This document shows positions 9,019 to 18,543 of a stretch of DNA of 41,989 bases, piece after piece (the first letter of the stretch is position 1; each line of letters begins with the position of its first letter). Both the position numbers and the translations under genes were made by a program. Source of the DNA: Heliobacterium chlorum. GTDB taxonomy: Bacteria; Bacillota; Desulfitobacteriia; Heliobacteriales; Heliobacteriaceae. The notes beneath the pieces were generated by a model. It did no database searches and had not been told where the DNA came from. It saw only the letters and a list, made by a program, of their open reading frames with translations. The stretch is taken from the NCBI RefSeq assembly GCF_014502795.1, contig NZ_JACVHF010000024.1, positions 1 to 41,989 on the forward strand. The letters run 5' to 3'.

Positions 9019-11186
9019 GAATAGCCACCCTCCTGGCCTTCTTCTTTTAACGCTTTCACGAGCCGATACCGGCCTTTTTCTATCAAGTTCTCAAAGGCCG
9101 TTACGGAAAGGGGCTCGCTAAAGATGTAGCCTTGGGCCACGTGACAGTGGTGGTTTTGTAAAAAGACCAGTTGTTCTTGTGTCTCCACACCTTCTGCCAC
9201 GACGATCATATTCAAGTTTCGTGCCAGTCGAATCATGGCACTGGCGATATTGGCATCTTTCGAGCTCCGGGGTATATCTTGAATGAAAGTGCGATCTATT
9301 TTCAGACAGTCAATAGGAAAACCTTTGAGGTAGCTAAAGGAGGAATAGCCTGTTCCGAAATCATCTAGGGAGATACAGACACCGAGCGATTTCAGTTGTT
9401 GCAGCGTGTTTAGGGTATTTGCCGTTTTATCCATCAAGATGTTCTCGGTAATCTCCAGTTCGAGCCACTGTGGATCCAATCCTGTATCTTTAAGGATGGA
9501 GCGGATCTGTTCAGGCAGATCCGGTTGGTGAAACTGATTCGGCGACAAGTTGACAGCGACCCGCAAAAAAGGCAACCCTGTCTCTTGCCAGGATTTCGTT
9601 TGCCGGCATGCCTGGACCAAGGCCCACTCTCCCAAGGAGAGGATCATGCCGGTTTCCTCGGCGATAGGAATGAACTCCGTCGGTGAAATGGGCTTAAGCT
9701 TCGGGTGATTCCATCGAAGGAGCGCTTCCATTCCCATGATACGCCCTGTTTCCAGACATACTTTCGGCTGATAGAACAGTTCCATTTCATTAAACTCGAC
9801 AGCCTTGCGCAAATATTTCTCCAAGGTAAGCCGGTTAGCGATGGCGTCGTGCATGCCTGAAGTGAAGAACTGGTAGTTGTTTCTTCCTTTCTGTTTGGCT
9901 TGGTACATGGCCGTATCGGCGGCACGCACGAGCGTCTCTGCATCATCGCCGTTTACCGGGTACAGGCTGATGCCGATACTGGCAGCAATGTAATATTCAT
10001 GCCCTTTGAGAACAAAAGGATGGGCGATGGATTGCATAACCGACTCGCAAGCTTTTTCGATGACGAGATTGCCCCGGGGCTCCACTAAAATTACCGTAAA
10101 TTCATCGCCGCCGAGTCGAGCGACTGTATCGGCTCCGGGCAAACAATGAATTAGACGGCGGGCAACCGCTTTAAGCAGCATATCGCCGGTGCTGTGTCCC
10201 ATTGTGTCGTTAATATCCTTAAAGCGGTCGAGATCGATAAAAAGAATGGCCATAACCTTTAACTCTTCGTTCTTTAGAAGCTCTTGAAGTCGATCCTGAA
10301 ACTTTCGACGGTTGGCCAGTTCCGTCAATGAATCATGATAAGCCTGATGGTGAATCTCCCGGTTTTTTATTTCCAACTGCTTGAGGTATTCGTTTAAGCT
10401 CCGGGCCATCTGGTTAAAGCCAATCGCCAGTTTGCCTATCTCGTCTTTTGTCTTTGCGGGAACCTGACTTTCTAAGCCAGATAAGTCACCAACAGCTACC
10501 TTTTCCACCTCAGCCAGCATGGCTTTTAGAGGTTTCGTGATCAACCGATTGAGCCACATTCCCGACAACAGGGCCAATAGAACGGCCAGTGAAGAAATGG
10601 CGACGATCATGACGGCAGAAAAGAAGGTTGTCTGTTCACCTTGTCGGCTTTGTTCCGCCGCGATTTCCGTGACATGGTCGCTCAAGACGCGCAGCAGAGC
10701 ATCCCCATTGTCTAAATGAATTGCCCCAGAGTTCTGGTAATGTTCAAAAGCCTCCTGGTGCCGGCCTGCAGCCAGCATGGCTAATGCTTGGGAGCGTTCT
10801 TGCTGATACAAACCAAGTTCCTGCCGGAGTTGTTCCAGCCATCTTCGCTCTTGGCCGTCTAAGGGCCCCTCTTCAAAGGTGTGCAACAAGTTATCAATGA
10901 CTGCCAATCGCTCGTTAGCACGAAGCAGCAGGTTGTTCTCATCGGATTGGTTGACAGGAGCTAGGAGAAGTTGCATGCTCAGGGCTTCAACTTCATGGAT
11001 TTGGGATCGGCAAGTGTCCATCAGGTGCATGGGCACAATGCGTTCATGGTACATGACTTGCATGTTTCCGGAGATTTCCTGGCTTGTGTAGTACCCGACG
11101 GAACCTACCCCGGCGAGCAACAATGCCATGAGTAGAAAAAAGCATACCAACTTGTAGGCCATCTTCATATCCCGTAGCAGTTTCAT
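9015..11186 (-). CDS. Membrane GGDEF-EAL c-di-GMP signalling protein
   Basis: A 723-residue inner-membrane sensor. TM1 (about 11-32) and TM2 (about 190-213) flank an extracytoplasmic four-helix-bundle (MCP-like) sensor. HAMP (about 213-268) follows, then GGDEF (about 285-440) and EAL (about 455-705). The diguanylate cyclase signature ARLGGDEFTVIL is intact, but the residues just before it read PGAD, so the RxxD product-inhibition site is absent. The EAL half keeps MEALLRWNHP and DDFGTGYSS, consistent with phosphodiesterase activity. Which activity dominates cannot be told. The stop codon overlaps the start of a BMP-family lipoprotein, a plausible external ligand-binding partner. A terminator separates it from the upstream peptidase gene. 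Confidence 0.92.
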   Translation of the reverse strand: MKLLRDMKMAYKLVCFFLLMALLLAGVGSVGYYTSQEISGNMQVMYHERIVPMHLMDTCRSQIHEVEALSMQLLLAPVNQSDENNLLLRANERLAVIDNLLHTFEEGPLDGQERRWLEQLRQELGLYQQERSQALAMLAAGRHQEAFEHYQNSGAIHLDNGDALLRVLSDHVTEIAAEQSRQGEQTTFFSAVMIVAISSLAVLLALLSGMWLNRLITKPLKAMLAEVEKVAVGDLSGLESQVPAKTKDEIGKLAIGFNQMARSLNEYLKQLEIKNREIHHQAYHDSLTELANRRKFQDRLQELLKNEELKVMAILFIDLDRFKDINDTMGHSTGDMLLKAVARRLIHCLPGADTVARLGGDEFTVILVEPRGNLVIEKACESVMQSIAHPFVLKGHEYYIAASIGISLYPVNGDDAETLVRAADTAMYQAKQKGRNNYQFFTSGMHDAIANRLTLEKYLRKAVEFNEMELFYQPKVCLETGRIMGMEALLRWNHPKLKPISPTEFIPIAEETGMILSLGEWALVQACRQTKSWQETGLPFLRVAVNLSPNQFHQPDLPEQIRSILKDTGLDPQWLELEITENILMDKTANTLNTLQQLKSLGVCISLDDFGTGYSSFSYLKGFPIDCLKIDRTFIQDIPRSSKDANIASAMIRLARNLNMIVVAEGVETQEQLVFLQNHHCHVAQGYIFSEPLSVTAFENLIEKGRYRLVKALKEEGQEGGYS

Positions 11187-11225
11187 CGCCCCAACTCCCT
11201 AACCCGACTCCAACACAGGGTATGC

Positions 11226-11281
11226 AAAAAGGCGGAATCGGTTATCCGCTTTGTTTCAAGCGTACCGCTCCGCCTCTTTTT
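11226..11281 (-). terminator. Terminator between the M16 peptidase and GGDEF-EAL genes
   Basis: AGGCGGA (11230-11236) pairs with TCCGCCT (11269-11275). A further inner stem is formed by CGGT/ACCG and CGCTTG-AAA-CAAAGCG. On the minus strand the stem is followed by five T's; the opposite side also has T's. A second hairpin lies upstream of it (GGCGGTA/TACCGCC, about 11346-11376). Confidence 0.7.
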
Positions 11282-11401
11282 GTAGAACAATTCCTAGAAT
11301 CCATTTAATGTATCTAATATTAGTTCCATTTTTTCTATTTAGCGGAGGCGGTAAGGACTTCTTCTGCATGTACCGCCAAATCCCTTCAGGTTGTAGCCAA
11401 T

Positions 11402-14400
11402 TTATTTGAAAATATCGACTACACTGTCAAAGCAGTCCTGATTCTGCATAATTTTTTCTCCATTACCAACGACAGTTAGGTTCTGCGCACTGCGGAAAGT
11501 GTCCAACAGCGGCGCAAAGTTCCGGATATCTTGAGGGCTTGTTGATAAAATTTCATCGCGAATTTGCTGGATATCCTGTTGTTTTATTCCCCGCATGTAG
11601 TGGGCCGCCGCCACCCGCCCTTTCTCCCAGGGTTCTAACAGGTTATCCATAACCCCGATAGCGCCAATAATGTAACTGTTCATTTCCTGTTCATCCGGCT
11701 GAAACCGCCGTAAAAACTCTCCCGTCTGAGCATATACGTCGATAGTTTCTTTGACGTTCGGATCATCTACAGAACCGAGCAGAATGGTCCCCCCGTCATT
11801 TATTTGGCTAAAGGCGTCATAGGCGCCGCCTTTCATACGCAGCCGTTCCCAGAGGTATCCATGGTCAAGTACATTGCGCAATACTTCCATGTGACCATTG
11901 TATTGCTGACCTGTCCCGCTGTAGTTTATGCCTTGCGCCACAACGTGCACTTCCGACGCCGTGATGAAGGCTTCCTTTTTATTGGCCTTTGGGAAGCGAT
12001 ACGTCTCGGGCGCAAAGTACTGAGAATTCAAGGCGCTGACGAGCCGACCTACGCTCTGTTGAAAGAGCGGGTATTCTGTTTCGCCTGAGGTGACGCTGAC
12101 GATTAATCCATCTTTGTTCAACGCCCGCTGGGCCACTTGTTCCAGGTTGCGGCGGATTTCGGAGACCTTGCTGTCAAAATGATCGTCTGCATCCATGACG
12201 AACCGACTATAACTGTATCCGCCCTGTTCCTCATATCGCCCTGCCGGCGATAGGAACGATTGAAGGCGGCTGAGGGCAAGTGACTCTCCCCCCTCGTAAA
12301 GAGCACTTTCGCGGTGCGTGCGGATCTGGTGGAGTATCTCCTGCAATCGTCGCTCGTCGTCAAAACGGCTGTGTCCGGCCATATCCCCGAGCAGTTCCAA
12401 TGCGGCCGGAAGTTGATCGGCCACAGCGCTGATACCTATGAGCAGTTTTGGTGCGATCAATTCTCCCTTTTTATAGTGTGAGAATACATAAGGTTCGACG
12501 ACCAACCCGCCTGTATGTTCATGTAGTTCCTGGTCCATCATCCTATAGTTTCGGTGATCCGTGCTGACGTTTCCTAGCATCTCTGCCAGCAGATACAGAT
12601 AAGGCAGTTGCGACTGCGGTACATCCTGCGTATCGAAATAGAAGTCCACATAGGCGATGCCGTTGGTAAACTGCCGGTGAAAGAGCACCTTGACTCCGGC
12701 CTCCGTCCGCTCCTCTAAGGGGAGGGCTTGTTCCTGGCGATCTATCTCTTTCAATGTCAATCGGGGGATGCTCTCGGAAGAATTCGCCTTGGACTGCCAG
12801 TCTTGTAACTCTTTTTGTTGTCTAAAAAGAATTTTCTTCTCTGAATCAGATAAAGACCTTTTGATTGGCTCCTCTTTTTCAGCAGCTGAGTCTGGTTTTA
12901 AAGTGACGAGGGAACTATGGGGGTTATTCAACAGGTGCTCTTCGATGAACTGTTCGAAGTATCCCGATGAGACTCCTTGCTTGATTTTAGCCAGCGCTTC
13001 TCCCACTTCCAACAGTGCTGCAGGGTGTCCGCCGTTCATCCAACTGTTGAGGACGAGTTGATTATACAGCAGGCCTCGAGATGCTCCCGCCTGGCTTTCT
13101 CGTATTTCATATTCCACCGTGTCTATGATCGTTTGCAGTTGCTCCCGGTCGATCCCTTGGTGAACCAAGTTCCGAAGGGTTTTTTCTACAGTCGATTCGA
13201 AGAAGGGGATCCGATCATCACGAACCTTTTCAGCGATGATGCTGTAGACAGGCTGTTGGATATCGGCCAGCAAAAAACTGTAGGAGTCCTTACCGATTCC
13301 AGAACCCAACAAGGTCGTTTTCACGGGTGCAGTGGCCGTTCCCATCAAGAGACGATCAACGATGGTCATGGTGACGATCAGTTGCGAACTTAACGGTTCG
13401 TCGATCCCATAGTTTAAACTGAGGTATGTATTTCCGTCCCTTTCTGCCTTGTTGGGTAAGGGATATTCTCCGGTAACTGTACGTCGCTTTTCAAAGGGCC
13501 TTTGTAGCGGAATCGAAGCATTGATTTGCCTTTGGTCATAATCGCCTAAATATTCCTCGTCGAGAAACTTCAGCGTGTCATCGATGTTCAGATTCCCGTA
13601 GAGAAAGATAAAGCTGTTCGATGGATGATAATAGGTCCGGTGGTAATCCAGCAGCTTGTCCCGGGTCAGCTTCGGCATCTCTTTCGGATCACCCATGGCG
13701 TCGCGTTCGTAGGGGGTATCGGGAAAGAGTGATTTTAGGATCGCCCGATCAAGGCGGTTGTCTACAGCCGTGTAGTGACTTTTCATCTCATTATAGACGA
13801 TGCCGTTAAAGACCGGTTCGTCGGCAGGACTTGCTAGTTCGAAGTGTCCACCTTCCTGCCAAAAGATCTCCGGAGATTGATAGAAGTTCGGATGGAAGAC
13901 GGCGTCTAGATAAATGTCCATCAGGTTGCGCAGTTCTTTTTCATTTTTGCTGGCTACGGGGAAGAAGGTTTTGTCAGCCGTAGTAAAGGCATTGGCAAAA
14001 GTGTTCACCGATCCCTTTTGGATCTGGCTCAACATGTCGTTGACAGGATATTTCCGGGATCCACAAAAGACAGAGTGCTCGATGATATGAGGGATTCCGC
14101 TGTCATCCGGTGCGGGCGTGCGAAAACCGATGGAGAAGACCTTGTTATCGTCGTCGTTTTGCAGGTAAAAGACCTGGGCGCCGCTTTTGCGGTGGCGGTA
14201 CCATTTGCCGATCCCGTTGAGATCCTTTACCGGCCGCTCGTCAACAAGTTCAAATCCCGATAAAAGAGGAGAACCTTGGCGATTCGACTCAGTGGCCGCA
14301 CTGGCTGGTGTGATAAACAAAACAAGTTGGATGACGATGAGAAGCAGGCTTACGTGCCATAGACCTCTTCTTTTTCGTGCATTCGTCTGTACAGGTTTTT

Positions 14401-14416
14401 TTAAGATGATTGTCAT
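11402..14416 (-). CDS. Secreted M16C-family zinc metallopeptidase (PreP-like)
   Basis: A protein of about 1004 residues, the usual length of the presequence-protease (PreP/M16C) family, which degrades peptides inside a closed two-half chamber. The inverted zinc motif HIIEH lies at about residues 110-114, followed by the family string FCGSRKYPVNDML and NTFANAFT. The second half is the inactive M16 repeat. The preferred start is the ATG at 14416, because AAGGGGG lies eight bases upstream and a proper signal peptide follows: basic KRR, a hydrophobic core of about 18 residues, then the cleavage-like site ASA-A. A GTG at 14461 would add 15 residues ahead of the signal. Export of a PreP-type enzyme suggests scavenging of extracellular peptides. 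It appears to be monocistronic. Confidence 0.9.
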   Translation of the reverse strand: MTIILKKPVQTNARKRRGLWHVSLLLIVIQLVLFITPASAATESNRQGSPLLSGFELVDERPVKDLNGIGKWYRHRKSGAQVFYLQNDDDNKVFSIGFRTPAPDDSGIPHIIEHSVFCGSRKYPVNDMLSQIQKGSVNTFANAFTTADKTFFPVASKNEKELRNLMDIYLDAVFHPNFYQSPEIFWQEGGHFELASPADEPVFNGIVYNEMKSHYTAVDNRLDRAILKSLFPDTPYERDAMGDPKEMPKLTRDKLLDYHRTYYHPSNSFIFLYGNLNIDDTLKFLDEEYLGDYDQRQINASIPLQRPFEKRRTVTGEYPLPNKAERDGNTYLSLNYGIDEPLSSQLIVTMTIVDRLLMGTATAPVKTTLLGSGIGKDSYSFLLADIQQPVYSIIAEKVRDDRIPFFESTVEKTLRNLVHQGIDREQLQTIIDTVEYEIRESQAGASRGLLYNQLVLNSWMNGGHPAALLEVGEALAKIKQGVSSGYFEQFIEEHLLNNPHSSLVTLKPDSAAEKEEPIKRSLSDSEKKILFRQQKELQDWQSKANSSESIPRLTLKEIDRQEQALPLEERTEAGVKVLFHRQFTNGIAYVDFYFDTQDVPQSQLPYLYLLAEMLGNVSTDHRNYRMMDQELHEHTGGLVVEPYVFSHYKKGELIAPKLLIGISAVADQLPAALELLGDMAGHSRFDDERRLQEILHQIRTHRESALYEGGESLALSRLQSFLSPAGRYEEQGGYSYSRFVMDADDHFDSKVSEIRRNLEQVAQRALNKDGLIVSVTSGETEYPLFQQSVGRLVSALNSQYFAPETYRFPKANKKEAFITASEVHVVAQGINYSGTGQQYNGHMEVLRNVLDHGYLWERLRMKGGAYDAFSQINDGGTILLGSVDDPNVKETIDVYAQTGEFLRRFQPDEQEMNSYIIGAIGVMDNLLEPWEKGRVAAAHYMRGIKQQDIQQIRDEILSTSPQDIRNFAPLLDTFRSAQNLTVVGNGEKIMQNQDCFDSVVDIFK

Positions 14417-14546
14417 CCCGTACCCCCTTATATACCGGAGAATGTAAGCTTTATCTTCCACATCTCTCCCTGCCGTTCCTTCATTTCTCCTTTATGGGTT
14501 CTTCGTACAAAATGAGCAGCAGTAACTACCTCCCTTCGTAACAAAC

Positions 14547-14586
14547 ATAAAACGCAAACAAGCCCGAAAGAATTCGGACTTGTTTG
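14547..14586 (-). terminator. Terminator of the chemoreceptor gene
   Basis: A 14-bp stem with one G-U pair (14555-14568 with 14573-14586; core ACAAGTCCGAA/TTCGGGCTTGT, loop TTCT) is followed on the minus strand by GCGTTTT. It lies 37 bases past the chemoreceptor stop. Confidence 0.85.
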
Positions 14587-14623
14587 TACTACTATTGAAC
14601 ACCTTAAATGATTCGATGTCGGC

Positions 14624-16327
14624 TTAGACTCTGAATTTGTAGGCTAAATCTTTTAAATCTTTCCCCAGATTGGCTAGTCCTTCGGCGTTGTTATGGATAG
14701 TCTGCATACCGGTACTTTGCTCATCGATAGAGATGGTGATCGTTTGTGTCATGGCGCTCGTCTCTTCAACGACAGCGCTGACAGACTGAATACTTTCCGC
14801 GATCGATTGGGTTCCCTTCGCCGTCTCATCGACGGCTACCACGACTTCTTCTAGCCCCTTGGTGATGGTCGTCAGTTTTTCTAGAATCGACTGGAACCCT
14901 TGCCGGGTGCGCGTGGCAGACTCTCTTCCCTTTTGGGCTTCTGCATTGGCTCGCTCAACCGTTTGAACTTCATAATCGATCTCTTTGCTCATATTGGCGA
15001 TAATTTCTTCAATATGCTTCGAAGCGGTAGAACACTGCTCAGCCAGTTTACGCACCTCTCCGGCTACAACGGCAAAACCTCGACCGGCCTCGCCAGCCCG
15101 GGCCGCCTCGATAGCGGCATTCAAAGCCAACAGGTTGGTCTGCTCGGCAATGGTGGTGATGACTGTGACGATACCTTTGATATTCCCCGATTCTCGAGCC
15201 AAAATATCTGTCACAGCAATGATGTCTTGCATGGATCGGCCGATCGTCTCGTTCTGGGCAACCACTTCTTCCAGCATAACCATACCGGTGTTGGCTTCCT
15301 CCGTGGCTTTCTGGGTGTTTGCGGCCAGTTCCGTCATGGTCGCACTCATTTCTTCGGCCCCTGCAGAGACTTCTTGAACTACGGCCGATATGCTTGTAAC
15401 GTTGTCCGCACTCTGGGACATACCCGATGAAATCTCGGCCATACTTTCAAACACTTTTACCGTTGCTTGGGTCTGCTGTTCCACACCGGTACTCAGTTGC
15501 ACGCTGGAAGCAGCGACGGTATCGGCTCCGCTCATTAGGTGAGCGACCATATCTTTTAGAGACTTTTTCATGTCGATGATGATTACTCCCATATCGCCAA
15601 TCTCGTCGTTGCGAGTAGGCAACACATCGGCACCTGTTAAATCTAATTTACCGACTGTTGCCAAGTCCCGACTGACATTGATGATACGCCGGGTCATCCT
15701 TCGCCCGTACCAGTAGCTGATGGTCACAGCCGCTACGAGAATGATGACGGTGAAAATTAGTGTCACATTCGTTTGCTGCCGCGTTTCTTTGATCATCGCC
15801 TCTGTATTGGCCACCATATACTTGTTGCGCTGCAGGTCACTGAGCTTATCAAATTGTTCGTTGATTTGGGTTACCAGTTTCCGACCTTCCGTCGTTAGTT
15901 GAGGTAAAATTGGATCGTTCGTCTTTTTTGCAGTAATTACCCGTTCTCCAAGGCTTATGTATTCGGTGATCGCTTTTTCCGCTATCGTGCCTTCCTCTAG
16001 AACATCGGCATGTTTAGCATCGCCGTTATACTTTTGGATGAGGCGAAGGCTTTTGGAGATCTTTTCACGATAGCCCTTTTCATAAGTATCTGCTCCATCA
16101 GGGTAAAACAGAAACCCACGCATATCCAAAAGAGCACCTGTAAAGGCCACCTGGGCGTCTTTGATGTCATACGTCCTTGAGGCAGTTCTGCTGAAAACCT
16201 GCTCAAAGTTGTCTGTGGTGTTTAAATAGTTGTAGATTACGGTTCCCAGCATCGCCATACATAAGATGATAGATGTCAAAGAGATCGCCATGATTTGCAC
16301 GAACAATGGCAAACGCTTTTGGTTCAT
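14624..16327 (-). CDS. Methyl-accepting chemotaxis protein
   Basis: A transmembrane chemoreceptor of 567 residues. TM1 (about 9-31) and TM2 (about 190-210) enclose a four-helix-bundle type ligand domain. HAMP follows, and then the coiled-coil signalling domain, whose hairpin tip [19 protein letters not shown] matches the invariant CheA/CheW contact region. It would signal to the flagellar motor through CheA. The start chosen is the ATG preceded by GGAGGAG (16327), not an ATG-like start 24 codons upstream, because the shorter form places the basic MNQKR directly before TM1. No che gene is adjacent. A CRP/FNR-like palindrome lies about 64 bases upstream. Confidence 0.93.
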   Translation of the reverse strand: MNQKRLPLFVQIMAISLTSIILCMAMLGTVIYNYLNTTDNFEQVFSRTASRTYDIKDAQVAFTGALLDMRGFLFYPDGADTYEKGYREKISKSLRLIQKYNGDAKHADVLEEGTIAEKAITEYISLGERVITAKKTNDPILPQLTTEGRKLVTQINEQFDKLSDLQRNKYMVANTEAMIKETRQQTNVTLIFTVIILVAAVTISYWYGRRMTRRIINVSRDLATVGKLDLTGADVLPTRNDEIGDMGVIIIDMKKSLKDMVAHLMSGADTVAASSVQLSTGVEQQTQATVKVFESMAEISSGMSQSADNVTSISAVVQEVSAGAEEMSATMTELAANTQKATEEANTGMVMLEEVVAQNETIGRSMQDIIAVTDILARESGNIKGIVTVITTIAEQTNLLALNAAIEAARAGEAGRGFAVVAGEVRKLAEQCSTASKHIEEIIANMSKEIDYEVQTVERANAEAQKGRESATRTRQGFQSILEKLTTITKGLEEVVVAVDETAKGTQSIAESIQSVSAVVEETSAMTQTITISIDEQSTGMQTIHNNAEGLANLGKDLKDLAYKFRV

Positions 16328-16390
16328 GTTTTCTCCTCCATTGTGTTGTTGCGTTGATGGGTACGAATCGAGCACTCTTTGCCCATGAGC

Positions 16391-16410
16391 TATGTGCAAA
16401 CTTTCACATA
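16391..16410 (-). promoter_or_regulatory. CRP/FNR-like palindrome upstream of the chemoreceptor
   Basis: TATGTG-N8-CACATA is a perfect inverted repeat. The core TGTGC-N6-TCACA differs from the CRP consensus TGTGA-N6-TCACA at one base. It lies in the 5' region of the chemoreceptor gene. No CRP/FNR gene is in the window, so binding is inferred only. Confidence 0.35.
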
Positions 16411-16495
16411 CGACGATGTATTCTATAAAAGCTTAATAAAGTCCTCGTCCCGGTTAAGATTTTCTTCTCTCATCCACTAAAAAATAACCTATTTT

Positions 16496-16529
16496 AAAAA
16501 CAAAAAGAGGATGTTCTTCCATCCTCTTT
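16496..16529 (-). terminator. Terminator of the etfBA operon
   Basis: AAAGAGGATG and CATCCTCTTT form a 10-bp stem with a 6-base loop. It is followed on the minus strand by TTTGTTTTT, and lies 13 bases past the etfA stop. Confidence 0.9.
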
Positions 16530-16541
16530 ATCTGTATGTTA

Positions 16542-17738
16542 TCAGGCCTGTTTACGCTTCTCAAATTCTTTCGTCAAGGCCGGCAGAATTTCCAGCACAT
16601 CGCCGACGATGCCAAAATCGGCGACTTTAAAGATAGGCGCTTCCGGGTCTTTGTTCACGGCTACGATGATGTCTGATGAGGACATCCCGGCAAGGTGCTG
16701 AACGGCGCCGGAGATTCCACAGGCAAAATATATCTTCGGACTGACGGTTTTGCCAGTCTGTCCCACTTGATGGGGGTGGGGCATCCAACCGGCATCGACG
16801 ACAGCTCGGGAGGCTCCTACGGCAGCACCGAGCACCTGGGCCAGTTGTTCGATGACCTGGAAGTTTTCCGGCTTGCCCATGCCGCGGCCTCCGGAGACGA
16901 TGATCTCCGCTTCTTCCAAGTTACAGGCCGCCGTGCAGGCATTGACCACGTTGACGAGGGTGGTGCGCAGGTCAGCCGGCTTTACTTTGCTCGGCACTCT
17001 TATAATTTCTCCAGTCCGGCTGTAGTCTGGGATGGGGCGCTTAAATACGTTCGGGCGTACGGTCCCCATTTGGGGGCGGTGATTCGGGCACAAGATGGTC
17101 GCCATGATGTTACCGCCAAAGGCAGGTCGAGTCCAAGCGACCAAACCCGTCTCTGCATCGACACCCAGTTCGGTACAGTCGGCCGTCAGTCCTGTTTCGA
17201 CGCGGCAGGCGACCCGTGGACCAAGGTCGCGGCCGTTGATGGTGGCGCCAAGTAAGAGCACATTCGGTCGGTATGTATTCACCAGATCGGTCAAAGCGGT
17301 CGTATAGGCATCCGAGTCATAATGGCTGTATTCCGGTCCTTCGACGACGTAGACCTTGTCGGCACCGGATGCGACAGCCTCCCGGATTAGCGTCTCCACT
17401 CGGTCACCGATGACGACGGCAGCCAAGTCCTGCCTCATAGCATTGGCCAGTTTGCGGCCTTCCCCGAGCAGTTCAAAGGAAACGCTGCGGGCTTGGCCGT
17501 TTTCTTGTTCGATAAAGACCCAGAGTCCGCGATAGTCCTTGTTTTCGTCCGTCTTTTTCGGTGAATCCTCTTCTCTGACGATGGCTTCAAAGGGACAAGC
17601 GCTGACACAAGCGCCGCAGAGGGTACAGCTTTCGGTGATGCAAGCCTTACAGTCATCTATAACGATCGCGCCAAAGGGGCACTGGCTTTCGCAGGCCCCG
17701 CAGCCGGTGCATTTTTCGTCAATCAAGCGAATGGCCAT
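16542..17738 (-). CDS. etfA: Electron transfer flavoprotein alpha subunit with N-terminal 2[4Fe-4S] ferredoxin domain
   Basis: The 398-residue protein has an N-terminal bacterial ferredoxin domain with two CX2CX2CX3CP motifs (Cys10/13/16/20 and Cys38/41/44/48) plus two extra cysteines (30, 33). It is followed by the EtfA N-terminal domain and the FAD-binding C-terminal domain: VSGGRGMGKPENF, then SRAVVDAGWMPHPHQVGQTG, then YFACGISGAVQHLAGM. Ferredoxin-domain EtfA proteins are known from anaerobes, such as the LctC and CarE subunits of Acetobacterium, which take part in flavin-based electron bifurcation; that role here is inference. The ATG at 17738 with AGGGAG ten bases before it is chosen over an upstream start that would prepend 41 low-quality residues overlapping etfB. 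The spacing to etfB is 19 bases. No dehydrogenase partner is adjacent. Confidence 0.95.
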   Translation of the reverse strand: MAIRLIDEKCTGCGACESQCPFGAIVIDDCKACITESCTLCGACVSACPFEAIVREEDSPKKTDENKDYRGLWVFIEQENGQARSVSFELLGEGRKLANAMRQDLAAVVIGDRVETLIREAVASGADKVYVVEGPEYSHYDSDAYTTALTDLVNTYRPNVLLLGATINGRDLGPRVACRVETGLTADCTELGVDAETGLVAWTRPAFGGNIMATILCPNHRPQMGTVRPNVFKRPIPDYSRTGEIIRVPSKVKPADLRTTLVNVVNACTAACNLEEAEIIVSGGRGMGKPENFQVIEQLAQVLGAAVGASRAVVDAGWMPHPHQVGQTGKTVSPKIYFACGISGAVQHLAGMSSSDIIVAVNKDPEAPIFKVADFGIVGDVLEILPALTKEFEKRKQA

Positions 17739-17757
17739 ATGGAAAGATCTCCCTTTT

Positions 17758-18543
17758 TCAGATAATTTTCGATTCCAGCAGTTTTTCGACCAGCTTAGTT
17801 GCCGCTTGCTGGGGGCTGTCGGCGTCGATGATTTGCCCTTGCACTCGTTGTTTGGGGGCAAAAATGCGGCGTACCTGTGTGGGCGATCCCTTTAATCCCA
17901 GTTTCTGTTCGTCTACGTCCAGATCGGCCATTGTATATACAGGGATTTCGGTCCGTTTCGCCCGCATGATGCCTTTCATGTTCGGCAGACGCGGTTTATA
18001 GGCGGCTTTGGTAACGGTAACGACGAGGGGCAACGGGGCGTTGATGACGGCATAACTCTCTTCTTGTTCCCGTTCTACGGTAACCCGCTCTCCCTCTAGG
18101 TCGATCTTCGCCACATGGCTGATCAGGGGAATCTCCAGTTGCTCCGCCAATTCGGGGCCTACCTGGGCCGTGTCGCCGTCGATGGCTTGTTTGCCGCAAA
18201 GGATCAAATCAAAACGCCCCAGTTTACGGATGCCGGCAGCTAAGGTATAGCTGGTGGCTAACGTGTCGGCGCCTCCAAAGGACCGGTCGCTGAGCAGTAC
18301 GGCCCGATCAGCACCGATGGCGATGCATTCTTTTAAGGCTTCCAGAGCTTGAGGCGGTCCCATGGAGATGACCGTCACTTGGCCGCCATGCTTTGCTTTA
18401 AGTTGTAGCGCCGCTTCCAAGGCGTACTTGTCATAGGGGTTAACGATGCTTGGAACGCCTTGGCGGATGAGGGTGTTCGTTGCCGGATCGATTTTCACTT
18501 CCGTCGTATCAGGTACTTGTTTAACACAGACGATGATCTCCAT
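17758..18543 (-). CDS. etfB: Electron transfer flavoprotein beta subunit
   Basis: A 261-residue partner of EtfA. The N-terminus MEIIVCVKQVPDT and the string NPYDKYALEAALQLK are family signatures. AIGADRAVLLSD and LILCGKQAIDGDTAQVGP form the nucleotide-binding region, and the C-terminal arm (KPRLPNMKGIMRAKR) contacts dehydrogenases in known Etfs. The second nucleotide site holds AMP in classical Etf and FAD in bifurcating Etf; sequence reading alone cannot decide here. It is the first gene of the etfB-etfA operon and has GGGAGGT before its ATG. The 254 bases upstream hold the terminator of the preceding gene and otherwise AT-rich sequence without a gene. Confidence 0.95.
   Translation of the reverse strand: MEIIVCVKQVPDTTEVKIDPATNTLIRQGVPSIVNPYDKYALEAALQLKAKHGGQVTVISMGPPQALEALKECIAIGADRAVLLSDRSFGGADTLATSYTLAAGIRKLGRFDLILCGKQAIDGDTAQVGPELAEQLEIPLISHVAKIDLEGERVTVEREQEESYAVINAPLPLVVTVTKAAYKPRLPNMKGIMRAKRTEIPVYTMADLDVDEQKLGLKGSPTQVRRIFAPKQRVQGQIIDADSPQQAATKLVEKLLESKII

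Noticed and set aside
17739-17861. A longer EtfA start adding 41 residues
   Set aside because: The extra region overlaps etfB, has no family similarity, and the internal ATG has its own ribosome site and starts the ferredoxin domain properly.
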